DNA of 64,000 bases, taken from positions 1,922,001-1,986,000 of the forward strand of contig NZ_OY782755.1 in assembly GCF_963678165.1 (NCBI RefSeq), given 5' to 3'. Shown piece after piece: positions 26,430 to 35,091 of the stretch. Under the pieces are notes generated by a model, which did no database searches, was not told the origin of the DNA, and saw only the letters and a list, made by a program, of their open reading frames with translations. The position numbers and the translations under genes were made by a program. Origin of the DNA: an uncultured Acetobacteroides sp. (lineage in GTDB: Bacteria; Bacteroidota; Bacteroidia; Bacteroidales; ZOR0009). The first letter of the stretch is position 1; every line of letters starts with the position of its first letter.

Positions 26430-26594
26430 TTACGGCTCAATTTCGGCAAAGTCTTCTTTGGGTACGCCGCATATTGGGCAGCTCCAGCTGCTTGGGATGT
26501 CCTCGAAGGGGGTGCCGGCTGGTATTCCCGAGCTGGAATCGCCTACGGCAGGATCGTAAATTAGGCCGCATACTTTGCAGCGGTACTTTTTCAT
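26430..26594 (-). CDS. Rubredoxin
   Basis: A 54-residue protein, short enough to be missed by length filters. It has both iron-binding motifs of rubredoxin: [10 protein letters not shown] near the N-terminus (Cys 6 and Cys 9) and [12 protein letters not shown] near the C-terminus (Cys 39 and Cys 42), plus the family residues Asp-Pro and Gly-Thr-Pro-Phe-Glu-Asp between them. The single iron with four cysteine ligands carries one electron; in anaerobes partners include rubrerythrin, superoxide reductase and oxygen-reducing flavoproteins. No such partner is adjacent. The start is the ATG at 26594, and the stop touches the pepD terminator. Confidence 0.95.
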   Translation of the reverse strand: MKKYRCKVCGLIYDPAVGDSSSGIPAGTPFEDIPSSWSCPICGVPKEDFAEIEP

Positions 26595-26672
26595 TGGCTA
26601 CGCTTTTTTCTTCAAATTAGCATCAACGTGTACTTAAATGTAAACTTTTGCATGCATTCGGGAGGGTTGCTG

Positions 26673-26705
26673 TTGGGGCTAAAGGTAGGGAAATCGCTAT
26701 ATTTG
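26673..26705 (+). promoter_or_regulatory. Bacteroidota-type promoter of the DUF4293 gene
   Basis: TTG at 26673-26675 and -7 box TATATTTG at 26698-26705, with 22 bases between them. This predicts a transcript start near 26711 and a 5' leader of about 24 bases before the ATG at 26735. Confidence 0.65.
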
Positions 26706-26734
26706 CGCATACCATTTTAAACTAATATCGACCG

Positions 26735-27205
26735 ATGATACAACGTATTCAAACTCTTTTCCTTTTAGTAGCCGAGGTGCTTACTGCTGTTCTCTTCTTC
26801 TCCAAGCTGGCCTCTTTTATTACCACCGATGGGCAGCAGCTGGTGCTGAACTATAACGGTATTTACCAGCTAAAGAATGGCGTGCTGGAGAAGATGGCCG
26901 CTGCTTGGCCGCTGGCCGTGATTCTGGTGGTGGCCGCCATTGTTGGCCTTCTTGTGATATTCCTCTACCGCCGTCGCATGCTTCAGATTAGGTTCTGTTT
27001 TGTGGCAATGTTCCTGAACTTTGGCATTTTGGTGCTGCTCGGGTACTACGTCTACTCTGTTGCCGCTGTTGGCGATAGCACGCTGACGCTTTCGACGGTT
27101 GACTCGTTCCCTATTCTGTCGATGATCCTCTACTACTTGGCCTATAGGGGCATTGCGAAGGATGAGGCGATGGTTGCTGCGTCGTCGTTTAGGAGTCGTA
27201 GGTAG
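26735..27205 (+). CDS. DUF4293 four-helix membrane protein
   Basis: A 156-residue inner-membrane protein that opens MIQRIQTLFLLVAEV, the typical start of the Bacteroidota DUF4293 family. Four membrane segments are at about residues 8-28, 58-78, 87-108 and 122-140, with a basic patch YRRRM between the second and third. The C-terminus is basic (SFRSRR). No function is known for the family. It has its own promoter and terminator and is convergent with the HTH gene. Confidence 0.88.
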   Translation: MIQRIQTLFLLVAEVLTAVLFFSKLASFITTDGQQLVLNYNGIYQLKNGVLEKMAAAWPLAVILVVAAIVGLLVIFLYRRRMLQIRFCFVAMFLNFGILVLLGYYVYSVAAVGDSTLTLSTVDSFPILSMILYYLAYRGIAKDEAMVAASSFRSRR

Positions 27206-27229
27206 CCGAATTGGCTAACGGTATAGTGC

Positions 27230-27263
27230 AGGGCTGCCCAGAGCGTTTGGGTAGCCCTTTTTG
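27230..27263 (+). terminator. Terminator of the DUF4293 gene
   Basis: Stem AGGGCTGCCCA / TGGGTAGCCCT (one mismatch) with a seven-base loop followed by TTTT. Confidence 0.75.
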
Positions 27264-27299
27264 CGTGTGCGCCTCGCGTATCCGGCTCGGCCAATGGGG

Positions 27300-27653
27300 C
27301 TACGGCTCGCGGTTGATGCTGCCGAGCAGCTCCAGCATCTGGTTTACCTTATCGGTTGGAATGGTTTTAAGCAGCGCCTGCAGCGCCTCCTCGTTGGCGA
27401 TGTTGCGGTGGAGCGCCTGGAGGGGGTGGTCGGCTTCCAGCGGATGCTTTTGGTCGGGAACCCATTCCATGAGATCGTTGGGGGTGCAGCGGAGCAGCTT
27501 GCAGAGGTCGAATAGCTCCTGAAAGGTGATCTGCGTCTGCCCGGCAAGCATGCGGTGGCTCTTATGGTAGCCGAATCCGTTTTGCTGCAGGAAGGTGGCG
27601 GGCTTGCTGTGCCCGCGTAGCAGGATGATGCGCGCTAGGTTGTATCGGATCAT
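27300..27653 (-). CDS. HTH transcriptional regulator (XRE/Cro type)
   Basis: A 117-residue protein. Residues 1-65 form a helix-turn-helix of the short Cro/C1 type: IRYNLARIILLRGHSK, then HKSHRMLAGQTQITFQELFD and LCKLLRCTPNDLMEW. Residues 70-117 are helical and may be for dimerisation (NIANEEALQALLKTI). The target is unknown. It is transcribed away from the 27757-27951 repeat array, whose edge is about 100 bases upstream of the start codon. Confidence 0.82.
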   Translation of the reverse strand: MIRYNLARIILLRGHSKPATFLQQNGFGYHKSHRMLAGQTQITFQELFDLCKLLRCTPNDLMEWVPDQKHPLEADHPLQALHRNIANEEALQALLKTIPTDKVNQMLELLGSINREP

Positions 27654-27756
27654 GGCGATTTAGTGTTGGTATACGGGCAAGCTTACGAAAAATCGGGCAA
27701 TTTTGCCATCTCCAGGAGGCTGTTTCGAGCGAAATAGCCCCTTTTTTGAGAAAAAT

Positions 27757-27951
27757 GTCGCGCCTACTGCTCAGGATGTAGCGGATGCTGCTCAAAATGT
27801 AGCGTCTGCTGATATAAATATAGCGGCTACTGCTCAAAGCAGAGCATCTGCTACTCAAAATGTAGCGACTACTGCTCAAAATGTAGCGTCTACTGATAAA
27901 AATATAGCGGCTACTGCTCAAAATGGAGCGTCTACTGCTCACAATAGGGCG
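27757..27951. repeat. Intergenic 21-bp-period repeat array (array C)
   Basis: Nine to ten units of exactly 21 bases with consensus GTAGCGnCTnCTGCTCAAAAT. Four units make a second-order repeat of 84 bases: 27778-27861 and 27862-27945 are close copies of each other, each with two variant units (GATA[T/A]AAATATAGC type) in the same place. GCTAC and GTAGC arms of neighbouring units can pair across TGCTCAAAAT. All units are in one frame and read as a 7-residue repeat, but no start, signal or domain makes this a convincing protein. Confidence 0.85.
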
Positions 27952-28170
27952 TGTTGGAGCTGCAATACGGACTTTTTGGGGCGCTGGAATCAATCTTTTG
28001 CTTTGTCAGCTGGGGATGGCGGAGCAGGGGAGGCCGCTGCCGAATGGCGCACCGCGTATTCGGAGCCGTAGGCGCTGCCTTTGGGCGTAGGTATGGGCTT
28101 GCTGCGCTCGGAGGGGGTGTTGGGGCGATGGCCGCCGAGCTGCTGCGATGCCAAGGGCGGCAATGCAGAA

Positions 28171-28199
28171 GAGGCTGCCCCAATGGGCAGCCTCCTTTT
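28171..28199. terminator. Strong hairpin 3' of pyrI, with the T run on the plus strand
   Basis: Perfect stem GAGGCTGCCC / GGGCAGCCTC with loop CAAT, followed by CTTTTT on the plus strand. On the minus strand, where pyrI would need it, the tail is only TTCTGC. It may serve pyrBI weakly, or end an unannotated plus-strand transcript coming through array C. Confidence 0.7.
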
Positions 28200-28205
28200 T
28201 ATGAC

Positions 28206-28667
28206 TTAGGCGATAACCACCAGCTGATCCTGCTCGGTAAGCTTCTCGCAGTAGTGGCAGCGGAGCGAGATGCGCTTCTTATCCTCCACGGTAAAGCGCG
28301 TTTTTACGTGCTCCACGTTGGTCACGCACTTGGGGTTGGCACACTTGCAGATGCCAACCAGCTCGTCGGGGATCGAAACCTCGCGCTTCTCCACCACCTC
28401 GTAGTCCTTGATGATGTTGAGCTTCGCGTCGGGGGCAATCAGCGCAATCTTGTTGGTTTCCTCCTCCTCGAAGAACTTGTCCGAGATCTTCACGATGGCC
28501 TTCGTGCCGAGCCGCTTGCTCTCGAGGTTGGTGCCAAAGGTTATCTGGTTGGTGCAGCGGTCCAGGTGAAGGATCTTGATCACCTTAAAGAGGCTTGCTG
28601 CGGGAATGTGGTCTATAACGGTACCATCCTTGATGGCGCTTACTTTCAGCTGTTTTTCGGAGCTCAT
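28206..28667 (-). CDS. pyrI: Aspartate carbamoyltransferase regulatory chain PyrI
   Basis: A 153-residue protein of normal length. The N-terminal allosteric domain binds nucleotides (KVSAIKDGTVIDHIPA opening). The C-terminal zinc domain has the four cysteines as CANPKC and CHYC. PyrI makes ATCase sensitive to CTP and ATP. It starts six bases after pyrB stops, so the two subunits of the holoenzyme are made from one transcript. Confidence 0.97.
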   Translation of the reverse strand: MSSEKQLKVSAIKDGTVIDHIPAASLFKVIKILHLDRCTNQITFGTNLESKRLGTKAIVKISDKFFEEEETNKIALIAPDAKLNIIKDYEVVEKREVSIPDELVGICKCANPKCVTNVEHVKTRFTVEDKKRISLRCHYCEKLTEQDQLVVIA

Positions 28668-28673
28668 TGCTAG

Positions 28674-29594
28674 TTACTTTATTTCGTTTTCCAATCCGAG
28701 TATCGAACACATGATGGCCATGCGGGCGTACACCCCGTTCCGGGCCTGCGTAAAGTAGTAGGCGTGTGGGTTGTCGTCCACATCCTCGCTGATCTCGTTC
28801 ACGCGGGGTAGCGGGTGGAGGATCTTCATGTTGGGTTTGGCGTTGGCGAACATCTCGTTCCTCAAGACGTAGACGTTTTTCACCTTCTCGTACTCCATCA
28901 GGTCCGAGAAGCGCTCGCGCTGCACGCGGGTCATGTACACGATGTCCGCATCATCTATCGTTTTGCCGATCTCGGTTTCCTCCGTAAACGAAAGCCCCTT
29001 CTCCTGAAGGAAGATCTTGTACTCGTTGGGCAGCTTCAGCTCGGGTGGCGATACGAAGGTGAACTTCGTGTTGAAGTGCGACATCGCCTGAAGGAGCGAG
29101 TGCACGGTGCGGCCGTACTTCAGGTCGCCGATCATCACGATGTGGAGGTTGTCGAGCGTTCCCTGCGTCTTGCGGATGGAGTAGAGGTCGAGCATGGTCT
29201 GCGTAGGATGCTGGTTGGCGCCATCGCCGGCGTTGATCACCGGGATGCGGGCAACTTCGCTGGCAAAGCGGGCGCTACCCTCCACCGGATGGCGCATTAC
29301 GATCAGGTCGCTGTAGTTGGCTACGGTAAGGATGGTGTCCTTCAGGCTTTCGCCCTTCGACACCGAGGTGTTCGCTGTCTCCGAGAAGCCAATAACTCGG
29401 CCCCCCAGGCGGTTGATGGCGCTCTCGAAGCTTAGGCGGGTGCGGGTCGATGGCTCGAAGAAGAGCGATGCGACTACCCTGCCTTCTAGGACTCTCTGCG
29501 CCGGATTCTTCTCGAACTTTTCGGCCAGTTCGAGCGTCCGAATGATCTCATCCTTGCTGAAATCGTTGATGGAAACTAAGCTTTTGTTTTTCAT
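28674..29594 (-). CDS. pyrB: Aspartate carbamoyltransferase catalytic chain PyrB
   Basis: A 306-residue protein with the carbamoyl-phosphate-binding signature [15 protein letters not shown] (near residue 50), the SKGESLKDT loop, the PVEGSARFA block, [10 protein letters not shown], and the aspartate-binding HPLPRV near the C-terminus. It catalyses the first committed step of pyrimidine synthesis (carbamoyl phosphate plus aspartate). The operon order pyrB-pyrI is standard. No attenuator is evident upstream of the start. Confidence 0.98.
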   Translation of the reverse strand: MKNKSLVSINDFSKDEIIRTLELAEKFEKNPAQRVLEGRVVASLFFEPSTRTRLSFESAINRLGGRVIGFSETANTSVSKGESLKDTILTVANYSDLIVMRHPVEGSARFASEVARIPVINAGDGANQHPTQTMLDLYSIRKTQGTLDNLHIVMIGDLKYGRTVHSLLQAMSHFNTKFTFVSPPELKLPNEYKIFLQEKGLSFTEETEIGKTIDDADIVYMTRVQRERFSDLMEYEKVKNVYVLRNEMFANAKPNMKILHPLPRVNEISEDVDDNPHAYYFTQARNGVYARMAIMCSILGLENEIK

Positions 29595-29629
29595 TACCTG
29601 GATGCTGTTGTGTTTCTTATATTGATTTG

Positions 29630-30235
29630 CTATCTCCCCACTATGTCGAGGCTCAGCCCGTCGATGCTGGCAAGCTTGGCCTCGAGCACCTCCGCACGGC
29701 TCTTCCGAATGCTCATCCGCACGGTGCAGCTGTTGTCGAAGCTCTGCTGCTCCACCCTGGGCTGCTCGTCCTTGATCACCTTCATCACCTCGTTGAGCAT
29801 TGGGTAGCCAAACTGGGCGGTGAGCGTTACGTCAACCGTCTTCTCTACGATGGCGGCGTTCTGCAGCGCATCGCTGGTGGCCGCCTGGTAGGCGTTGATC
29901 AGGCCCGATACGCCGAGCTTTGTCCCGCCGAAGTAGCGGATCACCACCACAAGGATATTGGTAACATCGAAGGAGAGCAGCTGCCCGTATATGGGGCGCC
30001 CCGCCGTGCTCGATGGCTCGCCGTCGTCGTTCATCCGAAACGATTCGCCCTTGGGGCCAATCCGGTAGGCGTAGCAGCGATGGCGGGCGTCGTAGAACTC
30101 CTTCTTAAGGCCCTGCACAAGCTCCTTGGCCTCCTCCTCGCCCGCAATCGGGTAGGCGTAGGCAATAAACTTGCTGCCCTTCTCCTTGTAGAGCCCCTCT
30201 GCCTTTTCCGCTATGGTTTTAAACGTATCGTCCAT
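29630..30235 (-). CDS. yigZ: YigZ/IMPACT family protein
   Basis: A 201-residue protein of the YigZ (UPF0029) family. The N-terminal domain has the family block [17 protein letters not shown] followed by the [13 protein letters not shown] signature and [16 protein letters not shown]. The C-terminal domain (about 140-200) is the ferredoxin-like DUF1949. The molecular role is uncertain; family members bind nucleic acids and are linked to translation control in eukaryotes. The gene starts exactly where the DMT exporter stops, so the two are translationally adjacent. Confidence 0.92.
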   Translation of the reverse strand: MDDTFKTIAEKAEGLYKEKGSKFIAYAYPIAGEEEAKELVQGLKKEFYDARHRCYAYRIGPKGESFRMNDDGEPSSTAGRPIYGQLLSFDVTNILVVVIRYFGGTKLGVSGLINAYQAATSDALQNAAIVEKTVDVTLTAQFGYPMLNEVMKVIKDEQPRVEQQSFDNSCTVRMSIRKSRAEVLEAKLASIDGLSLDIVGR

Positions 30236-31093
30236 TTAAATTGATGCTAGGTAAATTAGGCTGATGATTGACGCAAGCGCGCCCGCAATGTTGATGGCCG
30301 ATAGCTTTTCCTTGAAGAAGATCATGCCGATAGCCACCGATAGCACTACGATGGCAACGTTGTTGATGCCAAACACGATCGAGCTGGCAATCCTCGAGTT
30401 GAGCGCGTATAGGAAAAACAGGAGCGACCCAAAATTTGCGATACCCAGAGCCGTGCCAAACAGCAAGGTGCTGCGATCCTTTAGGTGGCTCGATTTGCCG
30501 GTTGAAAAGGCCACCGCCAAGCCGATGATTCCCGCAATCCCAAACGTAAGCGCCGAAAAGTTTGCGCTGTACTCGCTAGGAACGGCCGTAAGCTGCGCCA
30601 GCTTAACCATAGAGTCGGTTAAGCCCATCGAAACAAACAGAATTGCAGGTAGAAGTACGGCAAGCAGGCCGCTTGCCTTTTGGTTGCTTTTCTTAAAGGT
30701 GGCTAGAATAACGGCAACAATCGCCAAGCCGATGCCAATAGCCTTATTTGGTGTAATGATGTCCTTGCTGTCGAAGATAAATGATATGCAAATAGGAATG
30801 GCCAGCGACATCTTGCTGGCAATGGTGGTAATGCTCATCCCGGCCTTGGCCGTGCAAAGCCCAACAAGATTAAAGGTGATGATAAACAAAATGCCGACGA
30901 TAACGGCGGCACTTACGAATTTTGGAGTCAAAAAAAAGCCTCCTGAAAAATTTGAGAAAACAAATCCGAGGAGGCAAGCAATTGGGTAATTTATTACGAT
31001 GCAGCTAAAAATATCGATCTTCCGTCGTGAGACCAACTTAAAAACTAGAGTGATAAGGGTAGATGATAATATACTTAGCAGCAAAAAGCCCAT
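30236..31093 (-). CDS. EamA/DMT-family permease
   Basis: A 285-residue inner-membrane protein with about ten hydrophobic segments in two homologous halves, as in the EamA drug/metabolite transporters. The second half contains SRIASSIVFGINNVAIVVLS and KEKLSAINIAG, the usual closing pattern of the repeat. The substrate cannot be told from sequence. The stop codon abuts the yigZ start with no gap, so they form an operon. Confidence 0.85.
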   Translation of the reverse strand: MGFLLLSILSSTLITLVFKLVSRRKIDIFSCIVINYPIACLLGFVFSNFSGGFFLTPKFVSAAVIVGILFIITFNLVGLCTAKAGMSITTIASKMSLAIPICISFIFDSKDIITPNKAIGIGLAIVAVILATFKKSNQKASGLLAVLLPAILFVSMGLTDSMVKLAQLTAVPSEYSANFSALTFGIAGIIGLAVAFSTGKSSHLKDRSTLLFGTALGIANFGSLLFFLYALNSRIASSIVFGINNVAIVVLSVAIGMIFFKEKLSAINIAGALASIISLIYLASI

Positions 31094-31249
31094 CGTCTGT
31101 TTTGTTTGTGCGAAGATAGAGAAAATGATGTTTCGCTGTAACTTTTTTTTGAAGAAATTATCAACAGCAAGTCTGGTTGGCCTTTACTTGTTTTGACGAT
31201 TAGCGCGTTATGCTTATGGCCTTGCAGTGTGTAGAGCTATCAAAAAAAG

Positions 31250-31273
31250 AAAGCGACCTGTTTAGGTCGCTTT
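31250..31273 (-). terminator. Terminator of the TlpA-like gene
   Basis: Perfect stem AAAGCGACC / GGTCGCTTT with loop TGTTTA, followed on the minus strand by CTTTTTTT; five bases past the stop codon. Confidence 0.88.
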
Positions 31274-31277
31274 GGTG

Positions 31278-32735
31278 CTATTGCATTGGATTAATTTCGG
31301 TAAGAATCTTTTCCAGAGTTTCAACGCTAATGCGCTTCGCTATGATTTTTTTATCCTTGTCGAGAAGGTAGATGGTTGGGGTCGATGTTATGTCGTATAG
31401 CGCACGGAAGTTGGAGTTGTAGTTCGAATCCCAGACGTTGAGCCAATCGTATCCCTTTTCTGCGAGGTATTTTGTCCACTCGTCCTTTTTGTATTGGGTG
31501 TAAATGGCGTAAACCTGAACCCCATTGTTTCGTACCTTATTGTATAGGTTGTAAAGTAGTGGGGTTTCCTTTTGGCAATGGCTACAGCTAGGTTCCCAGA
31601 AGTAAACAACGGTAAACTTGCTCTCTACCTGATCTAGCGCAAGGTATTCGCCTGTTTCGCTCTCCATTACCAGATTAGGTGCGGTTTTCCCTATCAGATT
31701 AGGCCGTATTTTATCTGCGCGATCGGCAAGCTTTGTGAGTAGATCTTTTGTGGACCAAGGCGCTTTGCCTGATAGGTAGTACTTATCGGCAATGTGTAGA
31801 AAGACTTCGTCGTGGCTCATGATGTTGGACTTGTTGTAGTAGTTCAACAGGTAGCTAACGCAGTACTGGTAGACATCTTTATTCCCCTCCGTTTTTGCGA
31901 TAAACTTATCAACCTCGGGCTTTAGGCTATCTGGGGCCTGAATTAGAATATTCGTAAAATAGTTGCGGAGTCGAGATGCAAAAATGGGTGTTCTCAAAAG
32001 TCGAGCATCAGAAAGGTCGATGTTGTCCCAGTAGTGCTCTTTTTGGTAGTTGTATCTTTTTGACCAAAGTATTGAATCCTTCTTGGGCTCATTCTCTGGA
32101 ATGTTAAAGTCGGGCATTGTAGGTGCTTCAACAAGGGAAATTAGCAGCGAAAGGAGGTTGCCATTTTCTTTGGTTCGGAGTTCTTCCCACTTTGCTTTTA
32201 CTTCGCGGTCGATGTTACGGAGCTCTTCTGATACCTGTTTTTGCGCCTCAGGGTCCGATGCTTTCTCTTTGCCTCTTTGCTGAATTGCAGCCACCTGCTC
32301 CTGCTTTTGCTTCATATACTTTTGGTACGATATGAAGTCGGTATTTACTTGGCTGTTTTTGAATTTCAAAGAACCCCATAAATCGCTCTTTGAGGTTTCA
32401 ATCGAAAACTCCTCGTTGTTTTTGTCGATTAAGAAATCGAAGTTGGTCATGTCGGGCAAGATTGCAATGTACACACCTGGATAGATGAGCGAATCGCCCT
32501 TAAATACGGCAACCCCTTCGTGATTTATAGGTACCGTGTCCATTACATACTTTGACGAATCAAAATAGTATCCCAGCATAAGCTTAGCGTCCTTAACACC
32601 GTCGATTTTAATTTCGATATGGTGCTTGCCTTTGCTGGTTAGTGCTGTATCCTTTTTGTTGCCTTGTACGGTAGCCGCAAGTATTCCACCTGTAAAGATG
32701 AGGCAAAGTAATAGTGAAGTAATGGTTTTCTTCAT
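31278..32735 (-). CDS. TlpA-like thiol-disulfide oxidoreductase with DUF4369 and DUF5106-type regions
   Basis: A 485-residue exported protein with a signal peptide (1-20). Residues 40-140 resemble the DUF4369 beta domain common in Bacteroidota thioredoxins (IEIKIDGVKDAKLMLGYY). A charged helical segment (about 150-200) and a DUF5106-like helical region (about 200-330) follow. The C-terminal thioredoxin domain has the active site CSHC (Cys 384 and Cys 387) and the cis-proline in TSTPTIYLLD. The likely role is periplasmic disulfide reduction or isomerisation. A possible -7 box TATTTTTG (minus strand, 32766-32773) lies 31 bases upstream of the start. Confidence 0.9.
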   Translation of the reverse strand: MKKTITSLLLCLIFTGGILAATVQGNKKDTALTSKGKHHIEIKIDGVKDAKLMLGYYFDSSKYVMDTVPINHEGVAVFKGDSLIYPGVYIAILPDMTNFDFLIDKNNEEFSIETSKSDLWGSLKFKNSQVNTDFISYQKYMKQKQEQVAAIQQRGKEKASDPEAQKQVSEELRNIDREVKAKWEELRTKENGNLLSLLISLVEAPTMPDFNIPENEPKKDSILWSKRYNYQKEHYWDNIDLSDARLLRTPIFASRLRNYFTNILIQAPDSLKPEVDKFIAKTEGNKDVYQYCVSYLLNYYNKSNIMSHDEVFLHIADKYYLSGKAPWSTKDLLTKLADRADKIRPNLIGKTAPNLVMESETGEYLALDQVESKFTVVYFWEPSCSHCQKETPLLYNLYNKVRNNGVQVYAIYTQYKKDEWTKYLAEKGYDWLNVWDSNYNSNFRALYDITSTPTIYLLDKDKKIIAKRISVETLEKILTEINPMQ

Positions 32736-33027
32736 GGCCTATGTGTGTGATGAATTGTCTTTCGGCAAAAATAAGCGAATTATCTGTTCATTTGGCTTTC
32801 TTTTGTCTAAACAATTATCCCCAAGATATGTTAATATTGTCGACAGAATTAAGCTGGTTGTATGGTGGAATGGACAATGCTCCTTATAATCATTGATGAA
32901 GGTACTATTTGAGTAAAGCTATCTGGCTTAATCTACTGTTAACAGCTAAGAAAAACGTCTAATGAACGTGAGTATGGCACAACTTAGCCCTCAAGTGTTT
33001 GTTTAGACTGCATTTTAAATTGTGGAA

Positions 33028-35070
33028 ATGAAGGTCCCTTTGTACACAAATAGTTTAATTGAAGAAACAAGCCCATACTTGTTGCAGCATGCCCATAATC
33101 CTGTTTTGTGGTATGCGTTGCGCGATTCGGTGTTTAAGAAGGCGATGGCTGAGGATAAGCTAATGGTTATAAGTATTGGCTATTCGGCATGCCACTGGTG
33201 CCACGTAATGGAAAGGGAGTGCTTTGACGACGAAGAGGTGGCAATGGTGATGAATGACCATTACATTTCCGTGAAGGTTGATAAAGAAGAGCGGCCAGAT
33301 GTTGATCAGCAGTACATGAATGCGGTGCGAATCATCACCGGCAATGGTGGATGGCCGCTAAATGTGGTATGCCTGCCTGATGGTCGTCCAATTTTTGGGG
33401 GAACTTTCTTTCCGAAGCAGCAATGGATCGAGATATTGGAAAAGGTAAATGAACTTTACCATTCGGATAAGAAGAGGCTGGAGAGTGTGGCTGGAGACTT
33501 AGCCAACGGCGTAAGGAATATGGATCTTATCAAAGAAAAATCTCAGGGGTTGGATTATCTCCCGAAGTTTCTTCGGTTGATTGTAGAACCTTGGAAGCGA
33601 AAGTTTGACACTCAGTGGGGGGGGACACAATCAACTCCAAAGTTTCCAATGCCATCATCCATCGAGTTCCTGCTCTCGTATGCCTACCATATGCGAGATG
33701 AGAGCGTGATGAAGCAGGTAGTTCTTACCCTAGACAGAATCTGGCAGGGTGGAATTTACGATCATATTGGGGGCGGTTTTCATCGTTATTCTACCGATGC
33801 GCAGTGGTTTATGCCCCACTTCGAGAAGATGCTTTACGATAATGCTTTGTTGGCCATTGTTTACATGAATGGCTATCAGTACACCAAAGATCAGAAGTAT
33901 AAGCAGGTTTCGGTAAGTACGCTCGAATTCCTTTTGAATGAGTTTTACATGGAAAACAATCTTTTTTGCTGCTCCATGGATGCCGATTCTGCTGAGGGAG
34001 AAGGAACGTTCTACTTGTGGACATACAACGAGATAAAGTCGATTCTGGATGGTGATACCGATTTGTTCTGTGATAGGTATGGGGTATCCCGTAATGGTAA
34101 TGTGGAGTGCAACCAGAATATACTGAGCGTTGCCATGTCGGTAGAGCAGCTTTGTGCGAAGTACGCGATGCCCCCTAAGCAGGTACTGGATAAAATAGAA
34201 CTCTCGTTGAAGAAACTATCCTGCTTTCGTTCGTTAAGAGAAAAACCGGGCATCGACACTAAGCAAATCCTCTCGTGGAATGCCTTAGCCATAAAGTCGT
34301 TTGCGTTGGCTTCTGCGGTATTCGATGAGCCCAGATACTTGGTGGTTGCTGCCGAATGCATTAGCCAGGTAGAGCAATCATTGATGAGCAACGGCAAGCT
34401 GCTACGTGCAAGATATGCTCCGGGCAAAGAGATTGCCGGCATGCTCGACGATTATGCCTTTTTGATCGATGCATACATTGCGCTGTATACGGTAACGTTT
34501 AACTTTAAATACCTCGATAAGGCAAAAAAGCTCGTAGAGGTGTGCTTGTCCGACTTCTATGATGAGGAATCGGGAATGTTTTTCTATACCTCCTCGGATG
34601 TGGTACTGCCCCTTGGACGGAGGATGGATCTTGTTGATGGTGTTACACCATCGTCCAACTCGTCGCTGGCACGGTCGCTTTACTACCTTTCGGTTGCGCT
34701 GAGCAATACGGCGTACAAAAGGATTGCCGTTCAGATGCTCTCGAATATGCAAAACCAGATGTCGGGTGCTGGACCTTTTATTGCCAACTGGGGGCTGCTG
34801 CTTATTAACCTGACGTTTGCTCCGGCAGAGGTGACGCTTGTTGGTGCTGATGCCATTGCGCTGAAGCACGAGCTGGATAGGGAATACCTCCCCAATGTGC
34901 AGTTTTGGGGATCAACAAGGCCGTCTGATGCTCTGATTTTTCGCAATAGGTGGAAGGATGGTGAGACATCGATCTACCTCTGCGCCGATAATCTTTGTCG
35001 GAGCTTTACGGGAAGTATAAATGATCTTAAAGAAAATGCGCTTGAGCTGCGAAGGTGCTACGTTTTATAA
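33028..35070 (+). CDS. YyaL-type thioredoxin-domain protein (DUF255)
   Basis: A 680-residue protein. The ATG at 33028 is preferred; a GTG two codons upstream is possible. Residues 1-160 are a DUF255 thioredoxin-like domain with YSACHWCHVMERE (CxxC as CHWC) and KVDKEERPDVDQ. The rest is a six-hairpin alpha/alpha barrel like glycoside hydrolase or N-acylglucosamine epimerase folds (GGIYDHIGGGFHRYSTD, MPHFEKMLYDNA, SWNALAIKSFA). Bacterial relatives are YyaL and eukaryotic relatives SPATA20; the biochemical role is not established. It is followed at 21 bases by the aminotransferase. Confidence 0.93.
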   Translation: MKVPLYTNSLIEETSPYLLQHAHNPVLWYALRDSVFKKAMAEDKLMVISIGYSACHWCHVMERECFDDEEVAMVMNDHYISVKVDKEERPDVDQQYMNAVRIITGNGGWPLNVVCLPDGRPIFGGTFFPKQQWIEILEKVNELYHSDKKRLESVAGDLANGVRNMDLIKEKSQGLDYLPKFLRLIVEPWKRKFDTQWGGTQSTPKFPMPSSIEFLLSYAYHMRDESVMKQVVLTLDRIWQGGIYDHIGGGFHRYSTDAQWFMPHFEKMLYDNALLAIVYMNGYQYTKDQKYKQVSVSTLEFLLNEFYMENNLFCCSMDADSAEGEGTFYLWTYNEIKSILDGDTDLFCDRYGVSRNGNVECNQNILSVAMSVEQLCAKYAMPPKQVLDKIELSLKKLSCFRSLREKPGIDTKQILSWNALAIKSFALASAVFDEPRYLVVAAECISQVEQSLMSNGKLLRARYAPGKEIAGMLDDYAFLIDAYIALYTVTFNFKYLDKAKKLVEVCLSDFYDEESGMFFYTSSDVVLPLGRRMDLVDGVTPSSNSSLARSLYYLSVALSNTAYKRIAVQMLSNMQNQMSGAGPFIANWGLLLINLTFAPAEVTLVGADAIALKHELDREYLPNVQFWGSTRPSDALIFRNRWKDGETSIYLCADNLCRSFTGSINDLKENALELRRCYVL

Positions 35071-35091
35071 CTTGGAGGAAATTTTTGAGAA

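Noticed and set aside
27703..28071. Plus-strand ORF with VASTAQN-type 7-residue repeats
   Set aside because: Product of 21-base array C; flanks have no protein-like composition and the opposite strand is open as well.
28815..29435. 206-codon plus-strand ORF opposite pyrB
   Set aside because: Antisense shadow of pyrB, no domain or start context.
31425..31440. tRNA T-arm-like GTTCGAATCCC
   Set aside because: It lies inside the TlpA-like coding region and no acceptor, D or anticodon arm can be drawn around it.
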